NCBI GenBank assembly: GCA_009692425.1
Contig: SHZF01000023.1
Location: 1 to 58,630 of the forward strand
Direction: 5' to 3'
Source of the DNA: Myxococcales bacterium
Lineage (GTDB): Bacteria > Myxococcota_A > UBA9042
Length of the DNA stretch: 58,630 nt
The notes under the pieces were generated by a model. The model saw nothing but the letters and a program-made list of their open reading frames with translations. It made no database searches and was not told the origin of the DNA. The translations under genes and the position numbers were made by a program. Positions 1 to 7,853 of the stretch are shown piece after piece. How positions within the stretch are numbered: position 1 is the first letter of the stretch; each line of letters begins with the position of its first letter.

Positions 1-198
1 CAGGCCGAGGCCACGGCTGCCGATGCGCAGATCGTGCGACTGCCGGCGTAGCTGGGTCAGCGCTTCGGCGGCCCCGGTGAGGCCCGATCGCACGTTTCCG
101 AGCATCACATCGATCTCGTTGATGATGTCGCGGGCCTCGTCGACGAACTTGCCTTTCAGGCGTTCGTCGAACTGCAACTCTGTGGTCATCTGGCTCAT
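1..198 (-). CDS. Hpt-domain protein, N-terminal fragment
   Basis: Reading leftwards from an ATG at 198, 66 codons run open off the window edge. The peptide starts MSQMTTELQFDERLKGKF and contains RRQSHDLRIGSRGLGL, which matches the histidine motif of histidine phosphotransfer (Hpt) domains, where the His of an H-x-L/K-x-G-S context accepts phosphate from a response regulator or kinase. Here the candidate phospho-His lies in SHDLRIGS. An in-frame ATG at 189 is an alternative start. The gene lies downstream of bcp on the same strand, 79 bp away. An Hpt or CheA-like protein is the most likely identity, but only the N-terminus is visible and a chemotaxis or phosphorelay role is inference. Confidence 0.6.
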   Translation of the reverse strand, partial: MSQMTTELQFDERLKGKFVDEARDIINEIDVMLGNVRSGLTGAAEALTQLRRQSHDLRIGSRGLGL

Positions 199-277
199 CT
201 CCGCGACGGGAGCTTCTACTCTACAGCACAGTCCCCGGCGTTGCGACAACCGGAGTGGGCTGGCCGGGTATTCGGGG

Positions 278-742
278 TCAGAGCGCTTCGAGGGCCGTCG
301 CGACCTTGGCGGCGTGCCCGGCGACCTTTACCTTGCGCCAGATCTGCCGGACGACGCCCTGTGGGTCGATCAGGAAGGTCGCCCGCTCGATGCCCATGTA
401 CTTCCGGCCATACATGCTCTTTTCACCCCAGACGCCGTAGCGCTCGCAGACATCGCCGCCGTCGTCCGAGGCGAGGGTGAAGGTCAGGGCGTATTTCTTC
501 TTGAACTTGTCGTGGCTGGCGACGCTGTCCTTCGACACGCCGATCACCACGGCCTCGCCGCCCTTGAAGCGCGGCGGCGCGTCGCGGAAGGCGCAGGCCT
601 CGGCCGTGCAGCCCGTGGTGTCGTCCTTCGGATAGAAATACAGCACGACCGGCTTGCCGCGCAGTTGCGACAGCGTCACCGTTCCCCCGCCGTCGGTCGG
701 CATGGTGAAATCGGGGGCGGGCTGGCCGACGGCGATGCTCAT
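278..742 (-). CDS. bcp: Thiol peroxidase, Bcp/PrxQ-type peroxiredoxin
   Basis: A 154-aa AhpC/TSA-fold peroxiredoxin that reduces hydroperoxides with thioredoxin or similar donors in the cytoplasm. The active-site segment DDTTGCTAEACAFRD carries the peroxidatic Cys45 and, five residues on, Cys50, the spacing of atypical two-cysteine Bcp enzymes. The N-terminal PAPDFTMP and the C-terminal ERATFLIDPQGVVRQIW segment are also typical, and the length is that of the family. Its ATG overlaps the glnE stop by four bases (ATGA, 739-742), so the two genes are translationally coupled on one transcript, an order common in Alphaproteobacteria. Confidence 0.95.
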   Translation of the reverse strand: MSIAVGQPAPDFTMPTDGGGTVTLSQLRGKPVVLYFYPKDDTTGCTAEACAFRDAPPRFKGGEAVVIGVSKDSVASHDKFKKKYALTFTLASDDGGDVCERYGVWGEKSMYGRKYMGIERATFLIDPQGVVRQIWRKVKVAGHAAKVATALEAL

Positions 743-3700
743 GGCGGGCTCTCCTCGTTCGATTCGGCATCCCCGGGCGGGCGCAGCCGCTCGGCGGGAT
801 CGTCGATCACGTCGCGATAGACGGCCGTCACCGCGGTCGCCGCAGCATCGATATCCTGCTCGGCCTCGGCGAAGTCAACAGCGCCGACGACCCTGGCGAT
901 CGCCGCCTTGAGGGCGGCGGGAGCGCGCTCGGCGTCGAACCGTCCCTCGGTGGTCAATCGCAACAGGGCCTGCAGCGACTGCCACAGACCGGCGGCTCGG
1001 ATCAGGCCGGCGGCCTGCAGCGGATCGATCAGGCCGGCATCGCCGAGGCGTTGCAGCAGCTCGACGGAATTGCCGGTGATCAGGTCGGGATGTTCGGCGG
1101 CCCGACGCAGCAGCAGATATTGCGCGATGAACTCGACATCGACCAGGCCGCCGCGGCGCAGCTTGACGTCGAATCGGTCGCCGGCCGGTTTCTCGCGTGC
1201 CATCCGCTGCCGCATGTCGGCGACGTCGAGCAGCAGCTGCGCGGGATCGCGCGGCCCGGTGAGGATGGCCGCCAGCCCCGCCTCGACGGTCCTGCGGAAG
1301 GCGGGCGGGCCCGCAACGACCCGGGCGCGGGTCAACGCCATATGCTCCCAGGTCCAGGCTTCCGTCCGGTGGTAGGTCATGAAGCCGTCGAACCTGGTAG
1401 AGACGGGGCCCTTGTTGCCGCTGGGGCGAAGCCGCATGTCGACCTGGAACAGCTCCCCTTCCGCAGTGAGCGCCGTCAGGGCCGAAATTAGGCGCTGGCC
1501 GAGGCGGCCGTAATAGAACGGGATCGGCAGCGGCTTGGGGCCGTCCGACTGCTCGACGCCGGGCGGCGCCTGGTACAGGAAGATCAGGTCGAGGTCGGAG
1601 GACAGGGTGAGCTCGCGCGCGCCGAGCTTGCCCAGGGCGAGGACCGCGAAGGCGCCGCCCTGGACCTCGCCATGGCTCGCGGCGAAGGCGGCGCGGTTGG
1701 CCGCGGCGAGCGCTGCGATGACGCATTCGGCCATCGCGCTCAGGCAACGCGCCGCCGAGGCGAACGAGACCGCGCCGCGCAGGATCTGCACGCCGATCTG
1801 GAACTTGCGGTCGCCGGTCCAGCGGCGCACCAGGTCGAGCACGTCCTGGTAGTCCGTCGCCTGGCCCAGATAGCGGGACAGGTCGCGCTCCAGCTCTCTC
1901 TCGTCCGGCAGCTGGTTGGCGAAGGTGTCGCTCAGGATCCCGTCGAGCAGGCTCGGATGCCGCCCGAGATAGTCCGCCAGCGACGGTGCCGACCCCATGA
2001 TCTCGGCGACCAGGTCGAGCAGCTGCGGGTTGGCGCAGAATAGCGAGAACAGCTGGATTCCCGCCGGCATGTTGGTCAGGAAACGGTCGAAGCGGACGAA
2101 CGCGGCGTCGGGCTCCTCGGTGCGGGCGAGCGACGACAGCAGGGCGGGCATCAGCTCCGTCAGCAGCTCGCGCGCCCGCACGCTGCGGGTGGCCCGGACG
2201 CGGCCATGGTGCCAGCCGCGCACCGTCTCGGCCACGGCGTTGCCGTCGCGGAAGCCCATGCGCGCCAGGGTCGCGACCGTTTCGGGGTCGTTCTCCGCGC
2301 CGGTGAAGACGAGGTTGCCCGGCCCGGACAGCGGCGGCGCCTCCTCGAACAGGTCGGCATAGTGGCCCGCCACCGCCTCCAGCTCGGTGCGGACCGCGGT
2401 CTCGAACGCAGCGCCGTCGGGATAGCCCATGAAGGCGGCGAGGCGCTCCAGCTCGGCGGGATCCTCGGGCAGGGTGTGCGTCTGCTGGTCGTCGACCATC
2501 TGCAGGCGATGCTCCGCGGCGCGCAGGAAGCGGTAGGCCTGCTCCAGGCGGGCGGCGGTTTCCGCGCCGATCCGCTCCGCGGCCGTCAGCGCCTGCAGGG
2601 TGGCGATGGTGCCCGACAGCCGGAGCGCCGGCAGCCGGCCGCCCCAGATCAGCTGCTGCGTCTGCGCGAAGAACTCGATCTCGCGGATGCCGCCGCGCCC
2701 GAGCTTCAGGTTGTGCCCACGCACGGCGATTCCGAGCGCACCGCGATGGGCGTTGATCTGCCGCTTGATCGAGTGAATGTCGTTGATCGCCGCGAAATCG
2801 AGATGCTTGCGCCACAGGAAGGGGCGCAGCCGGCGCAGGAAGCCGTGTCCGGCCTCCAGATCGCCGGCCACCGGGCGGGCCTTGATCATCGCCGCCCGCT
2901 CCCAGTTCTGCCCGAGGCTCTCGTAATAGGTCTCGGCGGCGAGCACCGAGATCGCTGTCGGGGTCGAGGCGGGATCGGGCCTGAGCCTGAGGTCGGTGCG
3001 GAACACGTAGCCGTCGGCGGTGCGTTCCTCCAGCATCCGCACCAGGCCCCTGACCATCCGGACATAGAGCTGCTGCAGCGTCGTTCGCTCCGCGGCGCGG
3101 TGCAAATCCGGCGGGATCCGCTCGGGGTCGAACAGGACGATCAGGTCGATGTCGCTGGAATAGTTGAGCTCGCGCGCGCCGAGCTTGCCCATGCCGAGGA
3201 CGACCAGGCCGCCGCGAACCCGCCGACAGAGGTCGGCGTTCATCGGAGAGCCACCCGGGGCGCTGCCTGTGACGGCGAGCCCGAGCAGGTGCCCGGACGC
3301 GACGTCGAGCGCGGCATCGGCGAGCTTGCTGAGGCTTGCTGTGACCTGTTCGAGCGCCCAGGTTCCGGCGATGTCGGCCACGGCGATCGTCAGCGCCGCC
3401 CGCCGCTTCGACCGGCGCAGCCGGGCCATCACCGCGTCGGTGGCGCTGTCCGCGGCCAGTTCGTCGTTGAGGTCGAGCAGGATTTGGGCGAAGGTTTCCG
3501 ATGGACCATGGGTGACCAGTGCTTGCGCGAAGCCGATGTCGCCGAGCAGCAATTCGGTCAGGAACGGGCTATTTCCGAAGATCGCGGCGAGAAGGGCGAC
3601 GCCGGCAGGATCGGCCAACAGGTCCTGGGCGAAAGCCTCGACGCTGCCGCCGATTCCCGCGGCCGTCTCGATCCAGCGCTCCGCGCCGATGCGCCGGCGC

Positions 3701-3759
3701 TCCAGGTCGCCGGGCCGTGACAAGGCACCGAGGTCGGATAGGAATGGGTAGGCGGACAT
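739..3759 (-). CDS. glnE: Bifunctional glutamine synthetase adenylyltransferase / adenylyl-removing enzyme
   Basis: About 1006 aa. It adenylylates and deadenylylates glutamine synthetase in response to PII protein. Two nucleotidyltransferase domains are visible, each with the metal-binding motif: ELNYSSDIDLIVLFDP in the N-terminal (adenylyl-removing) half and ELTLSSDLDLIFLYQ in the C-terminal (adenylylating) half, each preceded by a GKLGARE segment and followed by a PII-uridylyltransferase-like helical domain. The start is the ATG at 3759 (MSAYPFLSDL); the frame stays open for 42 codons further, but that extension overlaps the divergent gene and does not look like GlnE. It is the first gene of glnE-bcp. 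Its closest relatives should be alphaproteobacterial, unlike the genes beyond 4.7 kb. Confidence 0.97.
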   Translation of the reverse strand: MSAYPFLSDLGALSRPGDLERRRIGAERWIETAAGIGGSVEAFAQDLLADPAGVALLAAIFGNSPFLTELLLGDIGFAQALVTHGPSETFAQILLDLNDELAADSATDAVMARLRRSKRRAALTIAVADIAGTWALEQVTASLSKLADAALDVASGHLLGLAVTGSAPGGSPMNADLCRRVRGGLVVLGMGKLGARELNYSSDIDLIVLFDPERIPPDLHRAAERTTLQQLYVRMVRGLVRMLEERTADGYVFRTDLRLRPDPASTPTAISVLAAETYYESLGQNWERAAMIKARPVAGDLEAGHGFLRRLRPFLWRKHLDFAAINDIHSIKRQINAHRGALGIAVRGHNLKLGRGGIREIEFFAQTQQLIWGGRLPALRLSGTIATLQALTAAERIGAETAARLEQAYRFLRAAEHRLQMVDDQQTHTLPEDPAELERLAAFMGYPDGAAFETAVRTELEAVAGHYADLFEEAPPLSGPGNLVFTGAENDPETVATLARMGFRDGNAVAETVRGWHHGRVRATRSVRARELLTELMPALLSSLARTEEPDAAFVRFDRFLTNMPAGIQLFSLFCANPQLLDLVAEIMGSAPSLADYLGRHPSLLDGILSDTFANQLPDERELERDLSRYLGQATDYQDVLDLVRRWTGDRKFQIGVQILRGAVSFASAARCLSAMAECVIAALAAANRAAFAASHGEVQGGAFAVLALGKLGARELTLSSDLDLIFLYQAPPGVEQSDGPKPLPIPFYYGRLGQRLISALTALTAEGELFQVDMRLRPSGNKGPVSTRFDGFMTYHRTEAWTWEHMALTRARVVAGPPAFRRTVEAGLAAILTGPRDPAQLLLDVADMRQRMAREKPAGDRFDVKLRRGGLVDVEFIAQYLLLRRAAEHPDLITGNSVELLQRLGDAGLIDPLQAAGLIRAAGLWQSLQALLRLTTEGRFDAERAPAALKAAIARVVGAVDFAEAEQDIDAAATAVTAVYRDVIDDPAERLRPPGDAESNEESPP

Positions 3760-3775
3760 CGCAGTGGGCGACACG

Positions 3776-4633
3776 ATGCGCGCGCCGCGTGATGCCGTCA
3801 ACCGAGCCAATCGTGCCGGAATTCGCCCGGTGATCGGGACCCCGACGAAGCTGTTCATCGAGATCGTGGCGGCCTTGCTGGTCATGGTGACGCTGGGCAG
3901 CGGATTTCTCGTCTGGCGTCTGGAGCAGTCGCCCCTGTCGGTCGATTTCCTCGCTCCCTATGTCGAGAAGGCACTGAGCGACCCGGATCGCGGCCGCTTC
4001 GTCAGCATCGACGACGCCATCCTGGTCTGGGAAGCCGGGGACCACGCGCTCGCCGTACGCGCGGTGAATGCCGCGGTGACCGGTCCCGACGGGACGCTGC
4101 ATGCGCTGGCTCCCGAGCTGACGCTGCGTTTCGGCCTCGCCGCCCTGCTGCGCGGCAGGATCGAGGTCGTCGACATCGCGGTCCTGCGGCCGGATCTGCG
4201 TCTGGTCCGCGAGGCGGACGGGCGCTGGCAGTTCGGCTTCGGGGTAGCGGAGCAGCCGGCGCCCGGCGCGAGCGCGGACGGCGGGCCCGCCAGCGACGAC
4301 GATCCGCTGGCGGCGCTGCTCGATTCCCCGCCGAGCGAGGGCCCGACCGCCAGCCTGCGGTCGGTGCGGATCGTGGCGGCCGATCTCGTCGTCGACGACC
4401 GCCTGAAGGGTCGGACCTGGCGGGCACCGCGCGTCAGCCTCGCACTGTCGCGTCTGGCCGACGGGATCGGCCTCGACGGATCGTTCGACCTGGAGCTGCT
4501 GGGCGGCACGACCCACGCGGACCTGACGGCGCGCTACGATCGCCGCCGCGGCTGGGTGATCGGGTCGATCAGCCTGGACCGCCTGGACCTGGCCGAGGCG
4601 GCCCGGCTGGTGCCCGAGGTGGAAGGGCTCGCG
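3776..4633 (+). CDS. YhdP/AsmA-like (DUF3971) membrane protein, N-terminal half only
   Basis: About 286 residues remain. A membrane anchor (IEIVAALLVMVTLGSGFLVW) is followed by a beta-rich periplasmic segment with AsmA/YhdP features: GRFVSIDDAILVWEA, LRFGLAALLRGRIEVVDIAV and LRSVRIVAADLVVDD. Proteins of this family usually exceed 1000 aa and are thought to help move lipid or assemble the outer membrane. Here the similarity stops at about 4630, where the frame enters an 18-bp tandem repeat and continues as an unrelated Cys-rich protein. It is divergent from glnE, as in several alphaproteobacteria. The start is uncertain: GTG 3764, ATG 3776 and GTG 3830 are all in frame. The truncation is most likely an assembly join. 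Confidence 0.7.
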
Positions 4634-4660
4634 GCGCCTGTTGCTGACGCGACGCCTGTT
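4600..4660. other. Putative chimeric join between two genomes
   Basis: One open frame changes character here. Left of about 4633 it is an AsmA-type protein with low cysteine content; right of it are APVADA repeats and then a cysteine-rich secreted domain. The right-hand protein has lost its own signal peptide and the left-hand one its C-terminal two thirds. The flanking genes also change from alphaproteobacterial types (glnE-bcp) to Myxococcota-like types. A short repeat at the join is a typical place for an assembler to cross over. A genuine gene fusion is possible but less likely. Confidence 0.6.
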
Positions 4661-4741
4661 GCTGACGCGGCGCCTGTTGCCGACGCGGCGCCTGTTGCTG
4701 ACGCGGCGCCTGTTGCTGACGCGACGCCTGTTGCTGACGCT
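4634..4741 (+). repeat. Tandem repeat, six 18-bp units in frame
   Basis: Units of GCGCCTGTTGCTGACGCG encode (A/T)PVADA. There are six consecutive copies with only A/T or synonymous changes, followed by a degenerate GPLPDS unit. Such Pro/Ala/Asp-rich linkers are common just after the signal peptide of secreted proteins in the right-hand part of the window. Confidence 0.95.
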
Positions 4742-5482
4742 GGGCCGCTGCCGGACTCCACCGCCGCGCCGGACGCCGGGACGGGGCCAGATTCCGCCCC
4801 CGACTGGACCGACCTGCTCGACCCCAAGGACGTCGCCGACCCCACGGACGTCACCGCCATCGTCGTCGCCGCCGGTTGCTCGGACGGCACGCGCGAGGGC
4901 TTCGGCAACGAGCAGAAGTTCCCGACCCTGGCCGGCTGCGGCGGCGCGTGGGACCAGCCCGGCATCTTCGACAAGCCCGCACTGTGCAACCGCGAGGCCG
5001 GCAACACCGGCAAGAACGCACCCGGCAAGGGCTGCAGCGTGAGCGACCTGTGCCTCAAGGGCTGGCACGTCTGCCTGGGCAAGCAGGACGTGCTGAACCG
5101 CAACCCCGACGGCTGCCTGGGCGTGATGACGGGCGCGGTCAGCCCGGTGTTCTTTACCACGCAGATGTCGTCGAGCGGAGCCTTCCTGTGCGCGACCGGC
5201 GCCCAGGACACGAACGACCTGTTCGGCTGCGGCGACCTCGGCTGCGACTTCACCTCGAACGTCGACGTCAAGGCGAAGTGCTACCCGCTGACGATGTCGT
5301 CGCACGATCAGTGCAAGGGCCTGCGCAACGACCTGGGCTGCGGCGACTGGTGCAACCACCTCGGCAAGTACAAGGCCCTGACGAATGCGTGGGATTGCGG
5401 CAAGGACACCACGAAGGAAGCGCTCCACGTGGTCAAGTCGCAGCCGGGCCAGCAGGGCGGAGTGCTGTGCTGCCAGGATTGA
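4634..5482 (+). CDS. Cysteine-rich secreted protein, 5' end missing
   Basis: After a low-complexity Ala/Pro/Asp linker, roughly 200 residues form a compact cysteine-rich domain with about 18 cysteines (GCSDGTREGF, LAGCGGAWDQPG, KGCSVSDLCLKGWHVCLG, GCGDLGCDF, LGCGDWCNHLG, VLCCQD). This density and the absence of a cytosolic fold suggest an extracellular, disulfide-bonded protein such as Myxococcota secrete. No signal peptide is present in frame because the left part of the frame belongs to the AsmA-like gene. It probably began as a lipoprotein like its neighbours. The deacetylase gene follows 104 bp downstream on the same strand. Function unknown. Confidence 0.6.
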   Translation, partial: APVADATPVADAAPVADAAPVADAAPVADATPVADAGPLPDSTAAPDAGTGPDSAPDWTDLLDPKDVADPTDVTAIVVAAGCSDGTREGFGNEQKFPTLAGCGGAWDQPGIFDKPALCNREAGNTGKNAPGKGCSVSDLCLKGWHVCLGKQDVLNRNPDGCLGVMTGAVSPVFFTTQMSSSGAFLCATGAQDTNDLFGCGDLGCDFTSNVDVKAKCYPLTMSSHDQCKGLRNDLGCGDWCNHLGKYKALTNAWDCGKDTTKEALHVVKSQPGQQGGVLCCQD

Positions 5483-5586
5483 CGCAGTTGCCGTCTGGCC
5501 AGCCGCGCCTGCGATTTTGGTGGCACGGCGGCGCGCAACCCGGCACCATCGTCAGGTCGCCCACGGGTCGGGCGCCGGAGCACAGG

Positions 5587-6843
5587 ATGCGGACTTCGCG
5601 CATTGTCGCGGGCGGCGCGTGGACGTGGGCGTGCGTGCTGGCCACGGCGTGCACCGTCGATGTCGCGGTCGACGGCGCCGACGAGCACTACACCACGCAA
5701 GACGGCGCGCTGATCGTGTTGCCCAACGTGATTGCCCACGTGCCGTGCCTGGACTACGACGGCATCTCGAACGACGCACCGGGCGACCCCTACGTCCTGC
5801 CCGTCAGCTCCTATGCGACCCAGATGAAATGGCTGAAGGACAATGGTTACACGCCGTTGACGTTGCAGGCATGGCTGGCCAAGCTGAACGACCCGGCGTT
5901 CCCCGACAACGGCTACCCCGCCAAGCCGGTGCTGCTTTTTTCGGACACGACGGCGCAGTCGTTTGCGGCCAACGCGGTGCCGATTCTCGACAAGTATGCC
6001 TTCAAGGCGACGCTCGGCATCGAAGCCGGCCTGCTCGGGCAGTCTTGGGCAATGACACCGGCCACCCTGTCCGGCCTGCAGGCCAAGGGCTTCGAGATCG
6101 CGTCCCACTCGTGGACCCACGCCGATCTGACGACGGTGACGGCCGGCCAGTTGTCGCACGAGGTCAAGGACAGCCGCAGCCTGCTGCAGTCCCAAGGCTG
6201 GAACGTGGGCAACTTCATCTATCCGTATGGGTCCACGAACGCGACCGTCAAGGCGGCGGTGGTGGCAGCGGGCTACGGTGCGGCGCGGGCCACGGGCGCG
6301 GCCAGCCTCTCCGGTGGGGGCTATGCCGCCATCGACGCGCGCCGCAAGCTCGAGATCGGCTGTGCGCTGCCGCTGGCCACGACGACCCTGACGAATTGGA
6401 AGGCGTACGTGAACAACACGAAGTTCGAACTGGAGGACCTGTTCGTCGTGGACGCTGACCCCGGCGCCAATGTCTCGATCACGCGGGAGATTTTCCTGAA
6501 GTCGAGCTACGGCGCGGTGTACACGGGCGATGCCGGCGATGCGGTGTCAGTCAAGGTGTTCGTCGTCAAGCCCGGCAAGTACGACCTGACGTTCCGGGTC
6601 AAGACCGGCTACCAGGGCGGCGCGCTGACGTCGGCGACGAACCACCAGTACAAGGTCAATGGCGTGGTGAAAGCGTACACGCAAGCCGGGCCGACCGTGC
6701 TGGAGAACCAGTGGATCGTGTGGGGCTACCACAAGATCGCAGGCGTGCAGCTGGCCAAGGGGTGGGTGACGCTGCAGATCACGAGCCTCGAGGATTGGGC
6801 GATGCTGCTGGACTGGGTGCAGATGACGTGGAAGGCAGACTGA
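5587..6843 (+). CDS. Polysaccharide deacetylase-like lipoprotein
   Basis: 418 aa. A signal peptide ends in a lipobox (VLATAC, Cys22), so the protein is probably an outer-surface or periplasmic lipoprotein. A NodB-type carbohydrate esterase (CE4) domain covers roughly residues 40-260: the metal-binding SHSWTH motif and the YPYGS motif are intact. Motif 1, normally TFDDG, reads LFSDTT, so the usual catalytic-base aspartate is replaced by serine while the metal-binding aspartate remains. The last 140 residues look like a beta-sandwich carbohydrate-binding module. The ATG at 5587 was chosen because it starts the signal peptide; the frame is open far upstream, but that is a shadow of the Cys-rich gene. 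Activity on peptidoglycan, chitin or an exopolysaccharide cannot be told. Confidence 0.85.
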   Translation: MRTSRIVAGGAWTWACVLATACTVDVAVDGADEHYTTQDGALIVLPNVIAHVPCLDYDGISNDAPGDPYVLPVSSYATQMKWLKDNGYTPLTLQAWLAKLNDPAFPDNGYPAKPVLLFSDTTAQSFAANAVPILDKYAFKATLGIEAGLLGQSWAMTPATLSGLQAKGFEIASHSWTHADLTTVTAGQLSHEVKDSRSLLQSQGWNVGNFIYPYGSTNATVKAAVVAAGYGAARATGAASLSGGGYAAIDARRKLEIGCALPLATTTLTNWKAYVNNTKFELEDLFVVDADPGANVSITREIFLKSSYGAVYTGDAGDAVSVKVFVVKPGKYDLTFRVKTGYQGGALTSATNHQYKVNGVVKAYTQAGPTVLENQWIVWGYHKIAGVQLAKGWVTLQITSLEDWAMLLDWVQMTWKAD

Positions 6844-6967
6844 GACCAAACCCATTGAATTCAGTTCGGTGCTCGCTCACGACGGCTGCGCACGCGTTGC
6901 ACGGGGGCTCCGATGCGGCGGACATCGTCGTGGGCACCAGCGGTGCCGAATCTTGCGCCGCACACCC

Positions 6968-7567
6968 TCACGCTTCCGGCGCTGCGCCCCCCAACTCCCG
7001 CCACCGCACGCAACCGACCAGGTGATCGTTCACCATGCCTGTCGCCTGCATGTGTGCGTGCACGACCGTCGGGCCGAGGAACTGGAAGCCGCGTCGCTTG
7101 AGGTCCGCCGCCCACGCGTCACCCTCGAGGGAGCGCGGTTCGACGGTTTCGATGCGTCGATGTGCACGCTGCAGCGTGCGGCCCTGCGTCCACTGCCACT
7201 GGTAGGCCGCGAACGAGCCGAACTCGGTCTGAATGTTCAGAAAACGCCGCGCGTTGTTCACGGCTGCGTTGACCTTGGCGCGGTTCCGCACGATGGCAGG
7301 GTCGAGCAGCAGGCGCTCGATGTCGGCGGCCGTGAACGCGGCGACGGCCACGGGGTCGAAGTCGGCGAAGAGGCGCCGATAGCCCGCGCGCTTGTGAAGC
7401 ACGGTGCGCCACGACAATCCGGCCTGGGCCGACTCCAGCACCAGGAACTCGAAAAGCGTGCGGTCGTCGTGCACGGGCACGCCCCATTGCGTGTCGTGGT
7501 ACGCGACCATTTGGGGGTCGCCCTGGGGCCAGGGGCAGCCGCTGTGAGCGGGTTCACGGGCGGTCAT
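6968..7567 (-). CDS. tag: DNA-3-methyladenine glycosylase I
   Basis: 199 aa. Removes 3-methyladenine from alkylated DNA at the start of base-excision repair. The four residues of the zinc staple known from E. coli Tag are all visible: Cys11 in GCPWPQ, His24 in AYHDTQWG, and His182 with Cys186 in NDHLVGC. The core segments ESAQAGLSWRTVLHKR and FDPVAVAAF also match. Length is normal for the family. It lies downstream of ppk on the same strand, separated by 286 bp that carry a MITE-like element, so its promoter may lie within that element. Confidence 0.96.
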   Translation of the reverse strand: MTAREPAHSGCPWPQGDPQMVAYHDTQWGVPVHDDRTLFEFLVLESAQAGLSWRTVLHKRAGYRRLFADFDPVAVAAFTAADIERLLLDPAIVRNRAKVNAAVNNARRFLNIQTEFGSFAAYQWQWTQGRTLQRAHRRIETVEPRSLEGDAWAADLKRRGFQFLGPTVVHAHMQATGMVNDHLVGCVRWRELGGAAPEA

Positions 7568-7618
7568 CGGACACCTCGCGTGCCATCGTGCCCGCCGCCC
7601 GGCGTTGGGGCAAGCCCT

Positions 7619-7777
7619 AGAGCACCAATCGGAAGTCCCTCAGTCGCCTGGCTGCGGATCTGCTTCGCATGCCTTCGTTGCTCCTCCTCAACGCAGTGCT
7701 ACTGCGTCTGCGTCGTCGCGCCTCGGCCTGCTCGCACCTCCTTGCCGTGCTCGGTCGGCATTTCCGATCGGCGCTCC
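7619..7777. mobile_element. MITE-like element with terminal inverted repeats
   Basis: The 286-bp gap between ppk and tag holds a segment bounded by imperfect inverted repeats: AGAGCACCAATCGGAAGT at the left, and at the right, read on the other strand, GGAGCGCCGATCGGAAAT. About 16 of 18 positions allow pairing, and the differences are mostly transitions. An internal hairpin (CGCAGT-GCT-ACTGCG) lies near the middle. No open frame of a transposase is present, so it could only move in trans. A structured non-coding RNA or an ordinary intergenic hairpin is the alternative; no second copy was found in this window. Confidence 0.45.
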
Positions 7778-7853
7778 AGAAGCTTCGACGCAAATGGGCA
7801 CCGTGCCGGTGCGGCGACCCCACGCCAAGACCTTGGTCCATTACCCCAGTCGA

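Noticed and set aside
2206-3720. A 504-codon plus-strand frame across glnE
   Set aside because: Antisense shadow of glnE, whose domains are intact on the minus strand.
6844-6967. A tRNA or small RNA between the deacetylase and tag
   Set aside because: No cloverleaf, T-loop or terminator pattern could be found; the stretch shows nothing definite.
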